Shown here one piece after another: positions 12,311 through 23,500 of a DNA stretch of 64,000 nucleotides; the first letter of the stretch is position 1; each line of letters begins with the position of its first letter. The DNA comes from Cristatella mucedo (Eukaryota > Bryozoa > Phylactolaemata > Cristatellidae). Below the pieces are notes generated by a model. It searched no databases and was not told the origin of the DNA. It saw only the letters and a program-made list of their open reading frames with translations. Location: positions 1,261,001-1,325,000 of the forward strand of contig WPIO01000028.1 of assembly GCA_009760855.2 (NCBI GenBank). Reading direction: 5' to 3'. A program made the position numbers and the translations under genes.

Positions 12311-13760
12311 CGAAGTTTAGCAGCTGCCTCGCTGTAGCCATATCAGGAAAGTGGTGGTGCAAACGGGCACTGCCGCAAGGTTGAGGCTCTGTGACCTTGT
12401 AAATAGGAGAGCTGCAGCTGGTTATATAGTAGTTTGATTTGAATAAGATGGTGAAACTGTGGAGTAGTCTTTGAAAGGTAGTACACATTATCTTTTGACA
12501 CCTAATCTTTGTGTGTGTAGTGTATGGCTACATTTCCCCCTGTAGTGCTGTGGTAGTTCTATATAGACTCGGCGGTCTTTCTTCAGCAAAATCTATATTA
12601 GCATAAATTAGTTGTCACTAGTTTTTTTCACAGGTGCCCCGTTGTCAATCGTATTTCTCTGAATTTGTAGATATGCACTCCTACTATCCATTTTCAGCGA
12701 TGCAGGGCTACTGTCCATTCAGCCACATATTTTCTTGATACTCTCATCTATTCGCCACTGAATTTCTCTCTTGGTCGTACTTCAAACCTGCTTTCTCAGA
12801 TTTGGTTTGCTTATGAGGCTAAGTATTTCCTGAACATTTTTTAACAACTCCCTGCTCAGTTTTCAAGTGAGCAGGACAGACAGCCTCAGTGGCACGTGAC
12901 TCCTTCTCGTACCCTGGCCTACTAAGCTTTGCCTATCAATGCCAGACTTAAGTGTCACATTTAAAAAAAAGCTTGGTTTTGTGAGCCAATGTAAGCTCAT
13001 GTCCGAGATAGTATGCAGATACAGTTTATAAAAGCTGGAGCAAACTTTTGCTTTGAAAAGCACCCTTGGGGAATTAGAACTGATTGTCGTGTCACCTCAA
13101 TTGTGACAAGTAGTGTTAGGTCAACTGAATTGACGGCATACTCGGTCAAACTAGACGTTACTTTAAAAACTGCTGCAATTGCAGTAGGTATCATGTATCA
13201 GCTATGGCTGGTCCGAGATGCAATGTTGGAACAGAGAATCACCTTTATGCAACTATATGAAATGCAAGAAGACAATGTCCACTCACTACTGCATTGGAAC
13301 AGCTATGTTTCTGTGCGAGCTCTGACATCAATAGATAGCTGGCACCCAATCGGAAGTGCACTTGAAAGAAACTTACCTCACCACCAGTCGGTGTATGGGT
13401 CTACCGAGGACATGCAGTAGTTAGGTGGGCATACCGATTTGATTATGGTCTTTTATCTTGCAACTTTTGCTTTACTCTTTGTGCTTATAATTGCCTTGCG
13501 TTTACTTGCTTGTTGTAGATGCGCCAGCCAATGCTACGATGCCGGGAGCTGTAGGACATGGCACCCCAGGAGCTGTGAGTGGCAAGTCGTATGCTTCAGC
13601 TGCTGCTGCTCAAAGCTCAGGCGTTGATGTGACGCCTCATGCCGGTGGCAAGAGAGGTGGCAGCAGTGTTGAGAGTGGCAGCAAGGGACTCAAGGCCAAG
13701 AAATGCGATGGCGGAGGCAGGCACAGTGGCAGCCCAAAGAGGAACAAGAACAAGAGGTGA
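2737..13760 (+). CDS. C1D: C1D nuclear nucleic-acid-binding protein (exosome cofactor, Rrp47/Lrp1 homologue), 4 exons
   Basis: Exons 2737-2871, 6136-6202, 9531-9743 and 13519-13760 join in phase (0, 1, 1) to 657 nt, 218 aa plus TGA. The product carries a Sas10/Utp3/C1D domain over about residues 8-115: an acidic helical N-terminus, the stretch [20 protein letters not shown] from exon 2 and the family signature [19 protein letters not shown] from exon 3. Family knowledge: C1D binds Rrp6/EXOSC10 and MTR4 and helps nuclear rRNA and snoRNA 3' processing. The start is the second of two nearby ATGs (2730 and 2737); only 2737 is in frame with the domain. Human C1D is 141 aa, so this protein is longer, mainly through a C-terminal tail of about 75 residues rich in Ala, Gly, Ser and Lys encoded by exon 4. 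All four introns borders are GT..AG. The introns carry SINE, LINE and Tc1 debris. Identity is confident; expression is not testable here. Confidence 0.9.
2945..2982. repeat. (AT)n microsatellite
   Basis: About 38 bp of AT dinucleotides with one slip, at the tail end of the minus-strand SINE in C1D intron 1. Confidence 0.95.
2980..3112 (-). repeat. SINE family 1 copy in C1D intron 1
   Basis: Reads on the minus strand from GTTTGGTCCAGCGGTTGATG through the box B to a tail abutting the AT tract. The middle of the LINE-like tail is shortened. Confidence 0.7.
3113..4867. other. C1D intron 1, mostly unique
   Basis: Contains a 16-bp direct repeat (GTGATATGCAACAAAG, about 3685-3717) and a short direct repeat at 4243-4282. 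No coding exon seen. Confidence 0.35.
4868..5345 (-). repeat. LINE family B 3' fragment with an inverted LINE tail inside
   Basis: The minus-strand tail is at 4868-4945 and 3' UTR/ORF2 end follow at 5050-5345. Between them a plus-strand tail (TAGAAAGAGTTTTAGTTCTC ... ACAAATGTATTATTATT) sits at about 4967-5036. Confidence 0.65.
5346..6135. other. C1D intron 1, right part
   Basis: A duplicated ATCATAGGGT-TTACCCTAGG motif occurs at about 5339-5364 and 5402-5422. Nothing else recognised. Confidence 0.3.
6136..6202 (+). CDS. C1D: C1D exon 2
   Basis: This 67-nt exon encodes residues 46-67 plus one base. The acceptor is TTATATTAG and the donor GGA|GTAAGT. It matches the human segment around LDPLEQAKVDLVSAYTLNSM, which fixes the frame. 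Confidence 0.87.
6203..6789. other. C1D intron 2, left part
   Basis: No gene or repeat recognised. Confidence 0.25.
6790..7720 (-). mobile_element. Tc1/mariner transposase remnant, interrupted
   Basis: Minus strand. 7077-6790 reads [20 protein letters not shown] and [18 protein letters not shown], the Tc1 segment following the first catalytic Asp region. Near 7650-7550 there is an HTH-like [20 protein letters not shown] and MSKVVSRI. Stops and frameshifts are present. A LINE-derived block interrupts it at about 7361-7540. Non-functional. Confidence 0.75.
7361..7540. repeat. Composite LINE block (plus-strand tail joined to minus-strand body)
   Basis: A plus-strand family B tail (7361-7424) runs straight into minus-strand family B 3' UTR sequence (7425-7535). 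The same junction appears at 4967-5150. Confidence 0.6.
7721..8819. other. C1D intron 2, unique stretch
   Basis: AT-rich with several short open frames on both strands (8283-8621). None is recognisable. Confidence 0.3.
8820..9140 (+). mobile_element. Tc1/mariner transposase C-terminal remnant
   Basis: Plus strand. [15 protein letters not shown] contains the second catalytic Asp (QQDxxPKHT). After a frameshift and a stop comes [13 protein letters not shown] with the catalytic Glu position of the SPDLNPIENLW motif. It is opposite in orientation to the 6.8-7.7 kb remnant. Confidence 0.8.
9141..9530. other. C1D intron 2 end
   Basis: Contains a perfect 20-bp tandem duplication (TGCTGTTCGGTTATTAACCT) at 9420-9459. 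Otherwise unremarkable. Confidence 0.35.
9531..9743 (+). CDS. C1D: C1D exon 3
   Basis: The leading TG completes an ATG codon begun by the last base of exon 2, giving W-M-Y-L-K-T, where human has W-V-Y-L-A-T. It holds the core [14 protein letters not shown] signature. The donor is TCAG|GTGAGC, phase 1. Confidence 0.9.
9744..10461. other. C1D intron 3, left part
   Basis: No recognised element. Confidence 0.25.
10462..10611 (+). repeat. SINE family 1 copy in C1D intron 3
   Basis: Head GGTTGGCCCAGTGGGTAATG, GTGGGCTCGAGCCCCGTGGC box B, tail AATAGAGATTAAGTTATTTT and CACTGTACAAGTGAAT. Confidence 0.8.
10612..11754. other. C1D intron 3, middle
   Basis: No recognised element; AT-rich, with short open frames on both strands (10697-11118) that carry no signature. 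Confidence 0.25.
11755..12222 (-). repeat. LINE family B 3' fragment, minus strand
   Basis: Shares the 3' block (AAATGTCAAGCCAGGGGGTG, TGATGAGCCAGTGCAGGTTG) with other minus-strand family B copies. It ends at the GA tract. Confidence 0.6.
12223..12307. repeat. (GA)n microsatellite
   Basis: About 85 bp of uninterrupted AG dinucleotides in C1D intron 3. It generates spurious Arg-Glu and Ser-Leu open frames. Confidence 0.98.
12308..13518. other. C1D intron 3, right part
   Basis: Mostly unrecognised sequence with short open frames (13013-13420 plus strand) lacking signatures and splice support. Confidence 0.25.
13519..13760 (+). CDS. C1D: C1D exon 4 (C-terminal tail and stop)
   Basis: The acceptor is TTGCTTGTTGTAG. 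The exon encodes about 80 residues of low-complexity sequence rich in Gly, Ser, Ala and Lys, ending in a basic KRNKNKR before TGA. The basic C-terminus is typical of C1D; the length is not. Confidence 0.85.
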
Positions 13761-14071
13761 AGCCGAGCAACCCCTCCTTGTGTGGGGGGGGGCTGCCAGG
13801 CACAAGTCAGGCAAACTAAACTGCCAAGTCCTCCGAGGCATGCTTGTTTGAGCTGTAAGTGCCGATTGCTTGCTACTGTGAGTCCTCCCGTACCATTCGG
13901 TGAAGCCACAGTAAGCCTAAGCCGTCGGATCTGACCGATGGACACTGTGTGGTCCTTGCTGGAAAGAACATCTTGTATTAGCATCAGCAGAGGTAACAGC
14001 AGTTGCACGGTCCATGCAGAGCCAAGATGTGAGCATCGTGTGCGTGATGTCTGTATGATTCTGGATACCAA

Positions 14072-14077
14072 AATACA
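14072..14077 (+). terminator. Candidate C1D poly(A) signal, variant AATACA
   Basis: AATACA lies 312 bp after the C1D stop, followed by a GT-rich stretch (GGTTGGTG). AATACA is a known weak variant of AATAAA. No canonical signal lies between the stop and this point. Confidence 0.4.
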
Positions 14078-14104
14078 TTGACAAAGCAGGTTGGTGCCTG
14101 CTTA

Positions 14105-14110
14105 TTTATT
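14105..14110 (-). terminator. mARC poly(A) signal AATAAA
   Basis: On the minus strand AATAAATAAG lies about 275 bp beyond the mARC stop codon. Cleavage 10-30 nt further on would fall at about 14075-14095, overlapping the C1D 3' end. Confidence 0.55.
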
Positions 14111-14383
14111 CATATTTTTTTGCAAGATCGTGACAAGTCAGTCACTTCTATCCAACACGACCCAGGAGGTAGGGATCGAGTAATGGGTTGTCACTGCATT
14201 TAAATGGAGTGTAATGGCATTACGGACGGATCTCTGTGCAACCGAAAAGCTCCAGCCTATGCATGCGGCATGGTTTCTTCTCTCTCCCATGGCGTTGGAC
14301 TTGTGCACAGCCTCAGTGATGCTTAGCAATCGAAGGATTTGATAAGTAGGTCATGTCAGCCGACTCAGCTTGCCTCTCCACAC

Positions 14384-14504
14384 TCATGACAACAGGCTGT
14401 CTGCGCAGAGGCGGTCGCCGACTTTGACCTTTCCTTCTTTTTCAAGAACCAGGTTTATGGCAAAGCAGGGTGATGTTGTCGATACCTTGCGGAACATGCG
14501 ATAC
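14384..14504 (-). CDS. MTARC: mARC exon 7 (C-terminus)
   Basis: The acceptor is CACATTACAG. It encodes [20 protein letters not shown] then [12 protein letters not shown] and a TGA stop. The family C-terminal motif GxIKVGDPVYxL is visible as [12 protein letters not shown]. It lies 5 kb from exon 6 across LINE and SINE insertions. Confidence 0.88.
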
Positions 14505-17500
14505 CTGTAATGTGTGATGCAGGAGCACAAATCAAGTGCTTCAGTTTGCCAACAGCAAAAGAAGCTCCTCACTTCTTCACTCAGCATGAGATATAATAAT
14601 AATGCATTTGATATAGCGCCCTCAGAGAACTCAATCTCTAGCAGTCAATGCACTCCGAACCTCATGTCTTTCGAGGTAAGGCACCTTAAAGCCATGCATG
14701 GTGGCAAGTCCTTTTTGTGCTCGCTGCTATTGTTGTAGGAGCTTCTCCAACAAAAAATTTAATCCATTTGTAAAGCGTCCTAAGGGAACTTGATCTCTAT
14801 CCAGGTGCCTTACATGTGCCGCAGGGCTCGAGCCCACCTTGGTCGTTTAAGTCGAGCACAGTACCCCTGGGCTAAACCAGGACTTGAGATCATAGAATTG
14901 TTGCAACTGGCAAGTTCACTACTGGCAACAATGTACATATATGTTCAGCTTAGCTCAACAGAGGAGTATAGGATCGGTTCAAATACATTGGGGGATGCTG
15001 ATGGGCATATCTCATCTCCGTAGCAGCAGTTAAATAAGATTTGCCTAGTAAAAGCATGAGCATCATCTAATTATTCGGCAGACCAAGCAAAGAGCTCGAG
15101 CATGCCCAGTAAAGCCGGATGCTCTCGCTGTGGAAAGTGGTACGAGTCACGCTTGATTTGCCCATAACTACCAGTAAGTTGGTTTTATTGTCATTCAATT
15201 TGCTTGTCATGTTTAGGCCCTTCACGCTCATACAGGCTCATCTGCCTCTGGTTAGTGGTAGCAGTGCTGATAACCAACTTCAGATCCTCCAGAGACTAGT
15301 TTAGTGCCTTCAGCTCCTATGCACCTAAAGCCCTGAACTCGTTACAGATTTGCATGCACACCATGACAAGAGACCCTGACTTGACATAAAATAATAAAAT
15401 AATATTACTACTAATATTAATGAGACATTTGCATACCAACCTACAAGAACTAAGTATCTTTCTAGGCACTTTTCATGTTGACAAGTTTTTGAAATCTGTG
15501 ATGCCGGTCTTCTTGATCTGCATTCAGACTCGACCGGCAGCCTCGATACCCTCACTGATGCGATGAACATGACACTCAGGAGTGCTCTTGACAAGCATGC
15601 TCCCGTTCGCTCTATCCGCGTTCAAAGTCGTCGAGATTACTTTCAATTTACAAAAAACTCCCTAAGATGCGCCGGGTTAAGCGCAGGCTAGAACATCGTT
15701 TCAAGAAATCGGGGTCTGAGGCACATCTAGTCAATTTTAAAGACTTCCTTCGAGTTTACACCCGAAAGCTTAAAAAAACCAGGGCTTCTTTTTTCATTAG
15801 AAAGCCGAATTCCTGCCAGTCGGACACTAAACAGATTTATAAGACAGTAAACCGTTTACTGGCCAATGCTGTGAGGTCTGACTCCCCAGATATTAAGGGC
15901 TCAGCCGAAAAGTTTTCAGCCTTCTTTACTGAAAAAATTGTGCACATTCGTGCCTCCATTAAGCCCCCTCCGACCAAAGCAATCACCGTTCCTCAACCTG
16001 TGACCTTACTTAAAAGGTTCTCCGATGTTTCTGCATGTGATGTGGCTGCCTTAATAAGGTTAGCAAAAAGAGCTCGTCTCCTGAAGACCCTATATCTTCA
16101 TCTCTGTGGTCCTCACTAGCAGACCAACTTAGCCCTGCCATAACCAACACTTTTAATGCTTCTTTGGGAAAAAAGGGTCGTCCCCAAGTCCTTCAAATCG
16201 GCAATCGTTAGACCTATTCTTAAAAAGCCTGGATTAGACACAGAGGTCCTAGCAAACTATCGTCCAGTTTCCCTTCTTCCGTTCTTATCAAAGATTCTTG
16301 AAAAAATTGTTGCTAAGCAGCTAGTTGAACATATTGAAAATAATGGAATGTCAGAAACATTTCAATCAGGGTTCAAGAGGCAGCACTCTATTGAAACTGC
16401 TTTCCTCCGTGTTAACAATGACATTCTACGTGGCAACGACGACGGGAATGTCACTGCCCTAGCTCTGCTAGATCTGTCTGCTGCCTTCGACATCACTGAT
16501 CACGAAGTTCCGCTTGAACGATTGAGAACAACGATCGGTCTGGCAGACGAAGCACTGGCGTCGTTTAAATCATACTTGTCTGATCGTGTTCAATCCGTGT
16601 CGTGTGGGGGTCAGGTCTCAGACACGAGAATGGTCACCTGTGGAGTCCCTCATGGGTCTGTACTCGGTCCCTTGCTGTTCTCCATTTATACACAACCTCT
16701 GGGAAAAGTGATTAAGGCCCATGGAATAGGTTATCACTTCTATGCTGACGATACTCAGTTGTATTTGGCAATTAAACCGTCGGAATCTGCTGCAGCAACT
16801 GAGAAACTGAATGCTTGCCTTGCCGATATTCGATCCTGGATGTCGGAAAACTTCCTGAAATTAAATGACGATAAAAGCGAACTGCTGCTCATAGGACACC
16901 CTAAGCGTGTGGCTGGATTAAAAGGCTTTGCTGTTCTAATAGGTGATGCTATTGTGCGACCTTCACCACATGCTCGTAATTTAGGTGTCGTGTTCGACAA
17001 CTGCTTCAATTTCAAAAGCTTCAGTCAGAAGACTGCCTCTACAGCTAGCTATCACATCCGATCCCTATCCAAGATTAGGAGCTGACTCCAACAGTGGCTT
17101 GTAAAAAATCAACTAGCTCCTTAGTTCTGTCTCGGCTTGATTATTGTAATTCCCTTTTGGCTGGGCTGCCAAAGAAAGCTATTATGCCACTACAGCGGAC
17201 TATGAATATGGCTGCAAGGCTGGTCTTCAAGTCCCAGCGGTTTGAGCACGTGTCACCTTTGCTGAAAGAGCTAGGATGGTTGCCAGTTGAGCAAAGAATA
17301 CAGAGTAGTTCTTATACTGACCCACAAGGCCTGCCACGGCTTGGCTCCTTCGTACCTAGCTGAACTGCTGCATCAGTTTCAGCCTGTTCGCGCCCTCAGG
17401 TCCTGTGTGGACAATACATTAGCTGTCCCATTCCTCTGCTTAAAGGCCGTTGGCGACAGAAGCTTTAGCTCTGCAGGTCCTAGACTGTGGAACTCGCTTC

Positions 17501-20500
17501 CACAATTCTTACGCAACGACAATTACTCTCCTACTGGCGACTATGGCACATATTTTTCAGCGGTCCTGAGCTGCTACTTCTATGCTACTCACTACCTCAA
17601 CTGCTCTCCTGACTCTGCTATGCTTGCCACTTTCTCTTTGTTGTGTGAGACGAAGTCTGTTGGCTACCGAATGCGTACCGAAAGCTGCTTAGGCTGTGAG
17701 TGTGCTATACAAAACTCTCCTGCGTAACACCCACATGGTCTTTATGACTTTGTGGAGTTACACACGGAGATACATTACATTACATTGCTGCAAAGCAGGC
17801 ATATCGGTTGGTTACTGATAGCATGTGCAGTGTCAAAAAGCTAAGATAAAACCCACGTGTTCCTCACAGCATATGCTTCGACCAAATGAGTCGCCCTTTA
17901 TTTGTTTATAGGGGCTACAATTGTGAATATTATTATCATACAGTCGACATGCTTTCATTTCAGCCTACCCGAAATGCTTAGAGATTTAATTCTTGGGACT
18001 CTACTATTCGATGACCCGACTCATCACATGTCAATCAAAGGCTGAGCTATTTTTTAAGCACAGTTAAGAAGCCGTAAGCACAGCTAGGTGTACAGTTTTA
18101 CTAACACGATAACTTAGTTCGGTATTAGCTGGAGCAAGAAATAATAATAACACATTTGCATAGCACCATCAGAGAACTAAATCTTTTTCTAGGCACTTTA
18201 CAGATGCTGTATAGAAAGCATCACCAAATAATTGGTGGTAGTAACATCCGAAAGCAGTAGGCACACTGTGTAAGCAGGTACCTGCACACACGAAGGATGA
18301 ATGAGTAAGTTCCACCAAATGCTGTAATAAACAGGTGCATTTAAGCTTCTTTTTAAGTTTCGTCATGTCAGGGGACGTTGACCTGTGTCGGCAGTGAGTT
18401 CTAGGCTACAGGAGCATATGAACTAAAGGCATGGTCTCCAACGGTTTTGAAGTTCGTACGAGGCATGGCTAACGATTGAGTCAGAACAGCAGGTTGTGCG
18501 ATTCTTCGCTTGGTGGGGAAGATCTGATAAGTAAGCTGGAGCCAAAGAATGAAGGGACCTGAAAGTGAGTGAAAAACCTTGATGTTGATGAGTTGCTTGT
18601 CTGAGAGAGCCAGTGCAGGTCGGCAAGAAGTGGTGTGGTGTGACAACTTCGACACTCACGACAGATGAGCCTACCTGCAGGGTGTTGCACCATCTGTAAG
18701 CATCTGATTGCACATGCCGGTAGACCAGCAGTGAGTTACAGAAGTCAAGACAGGATGTCACAAACGCATGGACCAGTTTCGATGTAGTATCCCTGTCTAA
18801 GCAAGCCCGGCTTTTAGCAATGTCAAGCAGCTGAAAGAAAGCAGACTTGACTGTAGAGTTGATGTGGTCGTCTAATGACAGGTCACTTTGGAACAGGAAA
18901 CTTAAATTACGTGCAGATTCAAATAAATTTGGCCGCTGTTCAACAATGGCCACATCAGTTAACTAGAATGTTCTCCCAAGTCATGTGGTCCATAGTGCTC
19001 ACGTGACGACAAACGATGTGTGTGGAGTTGATAAGAGTTCCCCTGACAGCAGTATTATGCAGCAGCTACAGCTAAAGTGTTTTCAACGTGTGCTGTTGAA
19101 GGTCAATGACAGGCCCTGATTTTAAGCAACACGAGAGCAGCACTGCCATAGTGCTGGCTGAACCCGAATGTCACCTATGGCCATCAACATGCCTACATTT
19201 GTGGATGCATTTCACGAAAACAAGCACACCCTCACAAGAACAGAGGGAGTCACTAATCGGGTTGTTATTAGCCAACTAATATGAACAGGTGACAGGACAA
19301 TGTGTCAAGCTGTCATAGGGACAACTGTTGTCACACATGTGCAGAAGTATATCAATATTAATAATAAATAAATAATTCATTTATATAGCACCCCAAGAGA
19401 ACTCAATCTCTATTCAGGCGCTTCACATATGCCTCGGGGCTCGAGCCCACGACCTCAGTCAGACCTTGGTCGGGGCGAGCACCTTAACTGCTAGACCAAA
19501 AATGCAGCAAATCTCATGCCATCCGACTCACGTCTTGAGTGTGGCTTGAGGCTGTTTGTTCACGTCTTTTTCTCCCGTGTCTGGGTCGATGGTCGGGATA
19601 AGGCACCTTGGAAAGAATGCACATGCTGGGCAAGTGCATGCTGGGCAGGCGACGTCTGCAGCTAGCTACGCGCACGGCGCTGGCAGTGCTCGGCAGTGGT
19701 GGCACGCACCTCGTGCAAGGCTTCTCGTGGTACAGCTCGGCAGTGTCGCCGATGCGCACACAGCGAAACGAGTCCTGCCAACAGAGAGCTAACCCGCTAG
19801 ACACTGCCAACCCTTTCACAAATGGAGGCGATTGCATGAGGCAAACGGAATGCTAAAAGGAGAAAGCCGCGCTCCAACGAAACTTTAAACTCTGCTTGCG
19901 TGCATCTGCTCCCTCGCACTTCGCACCTCCGCGTAGGGTGCCGGGCCGTCGACGACTATGTTCGCCCGAAAGCACCGCATGCTCACGGCCTTCGGCAGGC
20001 GACCGTTTAGCTCGGCGAGCGACTGCTCATTGGCCAAAAGGAACGGATAGCCGTCGGCATAGGCGACCTGTGACGGCGGTGCGGGCGTCACAGCCAGCGC
20101 TGCGCATTGCTCTCGGGCACGACGACGCTGGGCGCTACCGCTGCGAAGGCGACCGAGAGGTGAGTCGAGCCGAGCCTACTCACGGCGGTGTCGGTTCGAG
20201 GCCGCGGCCGGCCTCGGTGGCTCTTCTCCTCGCTCACATCGCGCCGCCGCAGGGCCGGGTGCGCGAAGAACAGTCGAACACGCTCGCCCAGATAGAGGCT
20301 GAACCAGCCGGCGGCCTCATTGCCGCAGCAGAGGCCCGGCACCTCGTCGCCCCAAACCCTGCAGAGGGCGCGCGCAACGGCAGCGGTGCTGGCGCCGGCG
20401 TTTTCTCGACTGCGTGCGCGAGCAGCCAGCCCCCAATGGAGCGCACTCCTCGGCATGCGCTCTTTCATGCCAGCACAATGGACTGCGGGAATATCTGCCA

Positions 20501-23500
20501 CGATTTCTGACCGAGCTGGCCAGGATGGTTGCTAGATGGCTCAGTTGGTTGCTAAAAAAAGAGCCGCGTTCCACTGCCACACGTGCCACTGCCTCCGAAC
20601 TAGGTTCTGCGTGCGAAACACTCTGCCTGGGTACGCAGCTGCATTTTAAAAGACCCAGGTTTTCTTCTCAGATTAACAGCCAGCTGCTATAATTTTTCGG
20701 CACGGAAGCGATTGTTGGGCTGCCGTGACAAATTGAAATCCGTAAAATGCCACTACTAGCCGCCTGCAATTCTGTCAACAAGCTAACCACTTGTGACGAA
20801 GGGCAGCGATTTGCATGGTATCAACTAGCTCTGACCACCGAGCTATCTATCAGTGTGCACGAATACAATGGCTAGCGTGAGCCATCCTTCGAGTTCAAAG
20901 TGTTCTTTGCTTGACCATCAGCAGGCTTCTAACGAATTGCCAGCATTAACATCCAACTAAGAACAGCACTAAACGACATTTATTGTTTTTCTTTTTTGGA
21001 GTTTGCATTTCCTGGCTTTGCTGAACTTGGCACTGACAGAACATGACAGAAGACTTTCTGACTGCTGGCCTGGAAACTGACATCCCAATAGGAACCGGTT
21101 TATTGACACTTAAACTTAATAAAGTAACACGGCATACCCAAGAGAATTTGCATAAGCAGTCACACTACACAAACGGTTAACGTACACAATGAGAAAGAAT
21201 TTGAGGGCAGCCAACATATCGAGAGCAATGGACAGTCGTAAGCAAGCCGAGCAATGCAAAAGCTTAGCTGCAATGTGCATGTGTAGCAAGGAGTGTGGGC
21301 AGTAATGTGATGAGCAGCAACGCAGTGCTTAAGCCACCCGAACCTCAAAGTCTTTACTCTGTCTTCCGACATGTCCGGGCCGTCGGCGTTCAGCACGAGC
21401 TGGCTCATGCCAGGAGCATCGACGCACAGGGAGTCACCGACCACTGACAGGCTGATCAGGGTCATCTTCGGTATCTGCCTCTGAGTAACAAAGATGCCAT
21501 CCTCCTCGGTCGCCACCAGCCAGTGCCTGCATCGACAGCACATACAGGCAGACGAGGGAAAAAGTCATCGACTGCCACTCCCCTAGTCAAGCACAAGCGC
21601 ATGCTGCAGCACAGTGGCTAGTGACGATTGCTGTCGGCAATTTTGGCTGTATGGCCTCGACCTTGACCTGCACACGGCCCCTGACGGCGAGTCTAAACTT
21701 TCACCACACAGACTGGTGGCAATCACTCGTAGATGCACTTAACAAATGGCAATATTTCAAAAATGGAAATGCTCCGAGTCAGGAAATCAAGGTCAGGATG
21801 TTGCTACTGGTTGGAGAGAGCTTATCGAATCGCTTGCTTCCCTGTGAAGGAAGCATCGGTCATGCGATGTTTCAGCAATACCCAAAGACGCAATGCCACT
21901 GGAACACCCATCTGCATATTTTAAACGGGTACCACATATTCTCTCTCTACATCTATGAATTGGCTAGTAGTAACCAAAGCGATGTAAGGTTTTAGAGCTA
22001 ATCACTACGTAGAGTCAGCACTGTTGCGTGTATCACGATCTTCTTTGAAATACAGTATTAGATGGAGCCTGTCAGCTAGTTCTTTTGGAACTCCAAACAG
22101 TAATTGTTTCTATTGATCACTGAGACTTTCGTAACTTTTTATCATCTTCCTGGGCACCACTAGAAATGCACTGCAATGGTTTAGGTCATATCTTAGTGGC
22201 GTCAATGGGCAACGGTCATCCGGGAGCGTTTAAAGTATGGGGTACCCTAGGGATCTGTGTTTTGTCCATATATTTTCATAATTTATACTCTTTTCTTTCC
22301 GTTGTAATCGTCAAGCATAGTTTTAGGTTTTCATTTTATGCAGACGGCATGCAAACACACCTGTGCTTTGATCTCTTTTAGCCTTCAATGTGCCAAAAGT
22401 TCGTAACCATCTTGTAGCATGTACTGTTGACATTTGTATTCGAATGGCAGCAAACTTTCTTGAGTTGAATCACACTAAACCAACTTACATAGTAACTGGA
22501 AAGCCAAACCCTAAACTTACTGGCTAATAATAACAATACAGATAACAAAATGTATGGCATATGTTCAAGTGCTTTACGACTCGCTGCAAGAGAATCAACA
22601 ATCTACGGTTTATGACATATACTGAAGCATACTTTGACCAAAAAATATAATTCATTTGTATAGCGCCCCAAGCGAACTTAATCTCTATCCAGGCGCTTCA
22701 CATATGCCTCGGGGCTCGAGCCCACGGCCTCAGCCAGACCTTGGTCGAAGACCTTACCTGCTGGACCAAACAAGCATGCAGAAGCACAAAAGTTAGCATG
22801 CTTTGAGCCAGCATGCAAAAGCACATAAGAAGACATTCAAGGCCACATGTTAGAAGGACCCCTGATTACAAACACACACTGAATCATACACAGGCAAGCA
22901 TGCGAAGAATGCAGGAACAAAAACGACAAGTTCACCGAGGTTCAGGGAACGGTGAGCACAACAACTGCAACTTTAGCTGAGACTTAAATAATGCAAAGTA
23001 TTTGCAGGTGGTAAGAGATGCCGGCAGGAAGTTATACATTTTCGATGCATACGAGCAGAAGGCCCGATCACTAAAAGATTTCCAATTAGTGCGAGAAATG
23101 ACAAAGCGACTGGAGGCAGAGGAGCGGGTAGTGCAAGAGAACACTGGAGGAGCGAGGACGTCGGATAGGTAGGCTGGTGGAAGCAAGTGAAGCAACATGT
23201 ACAGCAAAGATAGGATCATGTCAATTCAATACTTGATCGAGTGCCAGTGAAACTCAAGTGATGCGATGTGACAGTTGAAGACCAGAAGAGCTGCCGAGTT
23301 TCGCACTAGTTGCAGACGACTAAGGGCACTGGCCGGGCTCACCCACAGCATATCTACGGTAGAATCTGCACGAAATCTCGATGTCCTGTTCCATAGTGAC
23401 CTTTCACTAGTGCTGTGTTTGTGCGGGCAGTCACGTACAGATCAAGACGGCTCAGGAAGATGCCGTTTATCGCGGAAATGCGCAACCGGGCCGCACGGCC

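Noticed and set aside
12127-12488. Arg-Glu and Ser-Leu repeat frames
   Set aside because: They are created by the GA microsatellite at 12223-12307.
20088-20501. 137-codon minus-strand frame starting at 20501
   Set aside because: Only its middle part (20358-20184) matches mARC; the ends are intron read-through.
21345-21360. GTAAAG donor in mARC exon 2
   Set aside because: Using it would give phase 0 and break the frame into exon 3; the TTGAG|GTTCGG site restores the conserved Arg-Val.
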